Assembly (NCBI RefSeq): GCF_902805515.1
Contig: NZ_CADCTE010000046.1
Location: forward strand, 1 to 50,289
Length of the DNA stretch: 50,289 nucleotides
Reading direction: 5' to 3'
Source: an uncultured Arthrobacter sp.
Lineage (GTDB): Bacteria > Actinomycetota > Actinomycetes > Actinomycetales > Micrococcaceae
Shown here: piece by piece, positions 46,429-50,289 of the stretch
Position numbering within the stretch: the stretch's first letter is position 1
How the letters are laid out: each line of letters opens with the position of its first letter
The notes under the pieces: generated by a model
What the model was told of the DNA's origin: nothing
Database searches by the model: none
Seen by the model: only the letters and a program-made list of their open reading frames with translations
Made by a program: the position numbers and the translations under genes

Positions 46429-47160
46429 ATGGAACAACAGGCTATGCCGGAGGCCGGTGACGACCTCTATTTATTGATTCTCTCAACCGACGGAGTGCTC
46501 GATTTCCTCGAGGAATTCACCCGGTTCACCGTTGAGCGCCTCTCGCCCCCGCACACCCGGCTGCTGTGCGGCCTTACCCTGATCCGGCCTCGACGGCCGG
46601 TCACTGTGGCCGCGGACGGTGATAGGACCCGGCAGTTGGACGAGATCCAATATGCCCATGCCGACGGGCCCTGCCTGGAGGCCTGCCGCACCTCGTCAAA
46701 AGTTCTTGTCGCGCGGGTGAGCACCGAACGGCGGTGGCCCGAGTACATGGCAACCGTTGCGGACGATGGCGTTCGATCCATCCTGGCCGTGCCGTTCGAC
46801 CTCGATGGAGCCGGTCAGGCCGCCCTCAACCTGTACGCGGAGGCTGCCGGGGTCTTCACGCCGGAGGTGATCGCCATTGTTGAGGCCTTCGTGGAGCGCA
46901 CCTCGGGGGCGCTCAAGCTCGCCGTGCAGGTCGCCAAGCATGCCGAAACCAACCTCGACCTGCAGGCGGCGATGGGATCACGAACTACGATCGATCTCGC
47001 TGCGGGAATCCTCATGGGGCAGAACCGGTGCAGCCAAGAGGATGCCATCGCGCTTCTGCGCCGTGCCTCAAGCAGCCGGAACATGAAGATGCATGACATC
47101 GCGGCCGCAGTCGTCGCCGGTATCACCCCCACGGCACCCACGACCCACTTCGATCACTAG
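46429..47160 (+). CDS. GAF-ANTAR transcription antiterminator 3
   Basis: 243 residues: GAF (AVPFDLDGAGQAALNLYA) and ANTAR (MGSRTTIDLAAGILMGQNRCSQEDAIALL), ending APTTHFDH. ATG 46429 has GGGGGAGG upstream. GTG 46396 is in frame and six bases after TAAGGT, which would give a leaderless 254-residue form about as long as copy 2. Confidence 0.9.
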   Translation: MEQQAMPEAGDDLYLLILSTDGVLDFLEEFTRFTVERLSPPHTRLLCGLTLIRPRRPVTVAADGDRTRQLDEIQYAHADGPCLEACRTSSKVLVARVSTERRWPEYMATVADDGVRSILAVPFDLDGAGQAALNLYAEAAGVFTPEVIAIVEAFVERTSGALKLAVQVAKHAETNLDLQAAMGSRTTIDLAAGILMGQNRCSQEDAIALLRRASSSRNMKMHDIAAAVVAGITPTAPTTHFDH

Positions 47161-47227
47161 CCCAGCATCGCAGTTGACGGGACGACGCTGGTTCCGCTTG
47201 GTTCACCACACGCGACCGAGCAGTCGT

Positions 47228-47449
47228 CTAGGGCGCACTGTCGGCACGCCGGATGCTGGCCTGCACATCGCGCGCTGTGTTGGCAAGCTCGGTCCAGGAG
47301 ATGCCGTGGCCCGGGCTCCAGTACGCGCTGATCCGCCGGTCCAGTTCGACGGCGAGGGCTTCGGTGTCCAGCGCCGCGGCAACCGGGCGGACATCACGTA
47401 CAGCCTGGGCCAGCGCATCGCACAGCTGGTCGTAGACGGGCCCACTCAT
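47228..47449 (-). CDS. hypothetical small protein
   Basis: 73 residues, MSGPVYDQLCDALAQAVRDV then ISAYWSPGHGISWTELANTARDVQAS; high third-position GC fits a real gene. GGTGA lies upstream. No family recognised. Confidence 0.5.
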   Translation of the reverse strand: MSGPVYDQLCDALAQAVRDVRPVAAALDTEALAVELDRRISAYWSPGHGISWTELANTARDVQASIRRADSAP

Positions 47450-47779
47450 GACTGATCACCACTATCGAGGGCGGCTGAGCCGGGCGGGAAGTCGGGGCGA
47501 GGCGCGAATGCGGGTGCAGGGGCTGGCATGAGATCTCCATGAAGATCGGTGTCACGGCCTCCTGCTCAACCGCACCTAAGAATCTAGTCCCGTTCTTCGC
47601 AATCGTAAAGCTCAGAATGCTCAGCCGTCTCAGGGGGCTGCCTCTGCCCCAAGGTGCCAGCACGGCGGGAGCCACTGACCGGTATGGCGTCAAGAAGCAT
47701 CGGTCCCACGATTCCGCTATTACCGATCATCAGCAGGCTGATAATTGTAGCGAGGATGGGGGATGCGAGAAGGAGCGTC
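47450..47779. other. 330-bp region before DUF6766 gene
   Basis: Lower GC than its surroundings. On the minus strand 47584-47781 is an open frame starting TLLLASPILATIISLLMIG, one hydrophobic helix, unsupported otherwise. AGAAGGAG before 47780 serves the next gene. Confidence 0.35.
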
Positions 47780-48442
47780 ATGAAAACCTGGATGAGGGAT
47801 CACGGGCTGCTGGTGACCAACGCCGCTTTGTTCGTTGTCTTTTTCGCCGGCATGGTCATCAGCGGCGTCTATTCCTACAACGAGGACCAACTCGCGCACG
47901 GCCAGCCGCCCGTGAGCCTGCTCGAATACCTTGGCCGCGGGGAGTTCATGGAGGCAACCTTCGAGAACTGGGAGTCGGAGTTCCTGCAGATGGGGATGTA
48001 CGTCGTGTTGACGGCTTATCTGTTCCAGCGGGGGTCCTCGGAGTCGAAGCTGCCGGGGGAGCAGGAGCCCCAGGATGAGGATCCCCGTGAGCACCGCACG
48101 CGGCCGGACGCGCCGTGGCCGGTACGGCGGGGAGGATGGGTTTTGAAGATCTACGAGCATTCTCTGTCCAGCCTGTTTTTTCTCCTGTTCCTGCTCTCGG
48201 TCGCCTTTCATGCGATCGGGGGAAGCAAGGCCTACAACGAGGAACAGCTCGTCCATGGGGAGCAGACGGTCTCGGCGCTCGAATATGTCGGAACGTCCCG
48301 GTTCTGGTTCGAATCCTTCCAGAACTGGCAGAGCGAGTTCATGGTCATCGCCCTCATGATCGGGGCCTCGGTCTACCTGCGCGAGCGCGGGTCCGTGGAG
48401 TCCAAGCCAGTGGCAATGCCGCATTCCAGTACGGACACCTAA
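47780..48442 (+). CDS. DUF6766 membrane protein with two repeated halves
   Basis: 220 residues, four membrane helices. Each half has a helix, YNE(D/E)QL.HG, SxLEY(L/V)G, F(E/Q)NW(E/Q)SEF, a helix, then a RGS.ESK end, joined by a charged Pro-rich linker (about 90-115). The halves therefore arose by duplication. ATG 47780 chosen for AGAAGGAG; upstream open frame is not conserved. Function unknown. Confidence 0.8.
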   Translation: MKTWMRDHGLLVTNAALFVVFFAGMVISGVYSYNEDQLAHGQPPVSLLEYLGRGEFMEATFENWESEFLQMGMYVVLTAYLFQRGSSESKLPGEQEPQDEDPREHRTRPDAPWPVRRGGWVLKIYEHSLSSLFFLLFLLSVAFHAIGGSKAYNEEQLVHGEQTVSALEYVGTSRFWFESFQNWQSEFMVIALMIGASVYLRERGSVESKPVAMPHSSTDT

Positions 48443-48601
48443 TCACTTCGCACCGACCCTTACAGGCCCGAAACCAGTCCGGTGGACGCGGTCTTGCCGT
48501 CCCGCGATGAGGAGCGGAATGCTTAGGTCACCGGGGGGATCGGGCTGCAGTAGGTCGACCCATTCCGCTGAGGGGTGGTCGAGGATCTTCAAGGGGACGC
48601 A

Positions 48602-49792
48602 GTGAGAATTTTGCTGGTGACGGCGGGGACGCGGGGCGACGTCGACCCCTTCGCAGTGCTCGCCCGTCGGGCCTTGCGGGCAGGGCATGAGGTGCGCCTT
48701 GTAGTTCCCGACAATTCCGGTGTGGATACCTCGGGCATCGATGTCGCCAGTCTGGGTGTCGATTACAGCCAGTGGATCGAGCATCAAGGCGTTTCCCTTG
48801 GCGCCGCGCTTCGCTCGTACCGCTCGGTGGTGCGCCCGGCCATGCGCCGCGTCATGATCGAGTCGGCGAAAGCGGCCCTAAAGTATTCCCCTGACGTGCT
48901 GGTGGCGCACCCGAAGATTCTTTCGGCGCCGCTGGCTGCCGAGGCGCTCGGGATTCCCTTCGTATGGGTGGAGCTGGTGCCGGTGCTGACCCCAACGCGC
49001 GCGTTTCCCGCCGCGGGAACCATCAGCCGGAATCTGGGCCCGCTCAACCGGTTCACCTACCGGGCGGCTGCCGGGGGCGCGGCCATGTTCCGCCGGGATC
49101 TGGCCGAGGTGGCGAAGCTTGTCGGTAACCGAGGCGGCCGCGCTGCGCCGGCGGCGGCGACGCTGATGCCTATCAGCCCGGCGATCCTGCAGCGCCCTGC
49201 GGACTGGCCGGCCACTGTTCACCTCACCGGGCCGTGGCGACCGCAAGCGACAGGAGTCCTCCCCGGCCACGTCGCCGATTTCATTGGAGGTGGGGACTTT
49301 GTCTATGCCGGGTTTGGTTCAATGGCTGCCGGGGATCCAGTGGCCCGGGCACGGGAGGTGGTGGGCGGTATCCGCAGGACCGGTGTGCGTTCCCTTATAG
49401 CTACCGGTCTTGGCGGCCTGTCCGTTCCCCCTGAGGTGCTCGGTGAGGATGTGCTCGTGACCGATTCCGTAGCCCATGACCTGGTCCTGCCCCTGGCGGG
49501 GGCTGCCGTGCACCACGGTGGGATCGGGACCGTTCAGGCAGCGCTGGCAGCCGGAACGGTGTCGGTCATCGTGCCGTTCATTGCAGACCAGCCCTTCTGG
49601 GGAGCACGGATTCATGAACGCGGACTCGGGCCGGCGCCGATTCGACAGCGTGCACTCACCTCGGACCGCCTTGCGGCCGCCCTGTGGCAGGCGGAGGAGT
49701 ACCGTCCGGCGGTGCAACGGACGGTACGCGCCATGGCGGCTGAGGACGGGCCGGCCGCTGCTGTGGACATCATCGAGTCACTCCACCGCTGA
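48602..49792 (+). CDS. GT1-type glycosyltransferase
   Basis: 396 residues of the UDP-glycosyltransferase/sterol glucosyltransferase fold: ILLVTAGTRGDVDPFAVLARRALRAG at the N-terminus and donor-site HHGGIGTVQAALAAG followed by PFIADQPFWGARIHERG. No signal peptide. GTG 48602 has AAGGGG seven bases upstream. Acceptor unknown; may modify a lipid or natural product. Confidence 0.87.
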   Translation: MRILLVTAGTRGDVDPFAVLARRALRAGHEVRLVVPDNSGVDTSGIDVASLGVDYSQWIEHQGVSLGAALRSYRSVVRPAMRRVMIESAKAALKYSPDVLVAHPKILSAPLAAEALGIPFVWVELVPVLTPTRAFPAAGTISRNLGPLNRFTYRAAAGGAAMFRRDLAEVAKLVGNRGGRAAPAAATLMPISPAILQRPADWPATVHLTGPWRPQATGVLPGHVADFIGGGDFVYAGFGSMAAGDPVARAREVVGGIRRTGVRSLIATGLGGLSVPPEVLGEDVLVTDSVAHDLVLPLAGAAVHHGGIGTVQAALAAGTVSVIVPFIADQPFWGARIHERGLGPAPIRQRALTSDRLAAALWQAEEYRPAVQRTVRAMAAEDGPAAAVDIIESLHR

Positions 49793-49846
49793 GCCTGGTC
49801 GGTGGCTTTGTCGGCGCCCTCGGTCGGGCAGGGACGACGCACGCTT

Positions 49847-50289
49847 CTACGGAGGGGAGTCGTCGGCGTCCACGTCGCCACGGAGGCCGAGACCGCGTAG
49901 ATACAGCGGGTCACCGGCCACTTCGAAAGGGCGTTGACCAACCATGAAACCCAACGCCTGAAACCCCTGTTCGAGTTCGGGTGCCTCCCGCGGCCGGAGC
50001 GGCCGTGCCCCAAGCGGTCGTGGAGACAGAATCCGCAGCGGTGCGCCGACTGGTCCACTTGTCCGTCCCCGCAACTGCTGGAACAGGAACCCCGAATCGG
50101 TGAGGGCGAGGCACCCCGCCCTCCAACCGCTGTTTGGAGCGATTTCTGCCTCGTCGGGGTAGCGAACGACCGCTTCAATGACTCCCCGGGCAATATTGGC
50201 GTCAATGCGGCGCAGCCGGTGCTTCCTCCCTGCCCTGCGCACCAGCAGGGCAGACACGAGGGCCGGCACCACGGCAACCGCCGCTGCGC
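49847..50289 (-). CDS. hypothetical membrane-anchored protein, start beyond window
   Basis: Frame open to the right edge (last full codon 50287). Read inwards it begins AAAVAVVPALVSALLVRR, a membrane helix, then a soluble domain (GWRAGCLALTDSGFLFQQLRG) and a Pro-rich tail. GTG 50272 could be a start but lies inside the helix, so I treat it as partial. No family recognised. Confidence 0.5.
   Translation of the reverse strand, partial: AAAVAVVPALVSALLVRRAGRKHRLRRIDANIARGVIEAVVRYPDEAEIAPNSGWRAGCLALTDSGFLFQQLRGRTSGPVGAPLRILSPRPLGARPLRPREAPELEQGFQALGFMVGQRPFEVAGDPLYLRGLGLRGDVDADDSPP

Overview
The window is high-GC DNA from an actinobacterium, most likely an Arthrobacter-like member of the Micrococcaceae. 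This is inferred from conserved neighbourhoods: leuA-recO-uppS, the cytochrome bc1-aa3 supercomplex genes (ctaCDF and ctaE-qcrCAB, with qcrC next to ctaE and trpD divergent), DUF3043 and DUF3054 proteins, and many GTG starts. No tRNA, rRNA, CRISPR array, transposase or phage gene was seen.

Left part (1-19.6 kb), core metabolism. It holds leuA (5' end outside the window), recO overlapping uppS, a serine hydrolase, quinone-linked pyrD, a DUF3043 membrane protein, an M20 dipeptidase, erpA, then ctaC-ctaD-ctaF as an overlapping operon. A GntR/UTRA regulator follows, then an intergenic array of six ~65-bp imperfect-palindrome repeats, then on the minus strand ctaE-qcrC-qcrA-qcrB, which completes the supercomplex. 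trpD is divergent from ctaE. A dyad TCTAC-N5-GTAGA (or one-mismatch form) lies at the ctaC, qcrC and ctaE/trpD promoter regions and is a candidate shared operator.

Middle part (19.6-28.3 kb), transport and stress. It holds a GntP-type permease, a sugar ABC importer (lipoprotein plus two permeases, no ATPase), two PNPOx-fold flavin/heme-type proteins and a tandem universal stress protein. Two DosR-like 14-bp boxes lie between the second PNPOx gene and the stress protein. A divergent FMN reductase/MarR pair has a clear dyad operator.

Right part (28.3-50.3 kb), accessory genes. It holds an APH-fold kinase, acetyltransferase, cofactor-free haloperoxidase beside a wrecked TetR gene, GIY-YIG nuclease and AAA ATPase, nucleotidyltransferases, an SDR, an ABC-F ribosome-protection ATPase with a three-codon leader ORF and an SD-sequestering stem, a TetR/SfLAP exporter operon under a 32-bp perfect palindrome, a methyltransferase, a Cys-rich pentapeptide protein, an ECF41-like sigma factor, three GAF-ANTAR antiterminators around a membrane glycosyltransferase operon, a DUF6766 protein made of two repeated halves, and a GT1-type glycosyltransferase.

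A striking global feature is that about fourteen starts lie exactly 6-7 nt after a TANNNT hexamer, which points to widespread leaderless transcription. The strongest regulatory finds are the ABC-F leader and the shared dyad at the respiratory promoters.
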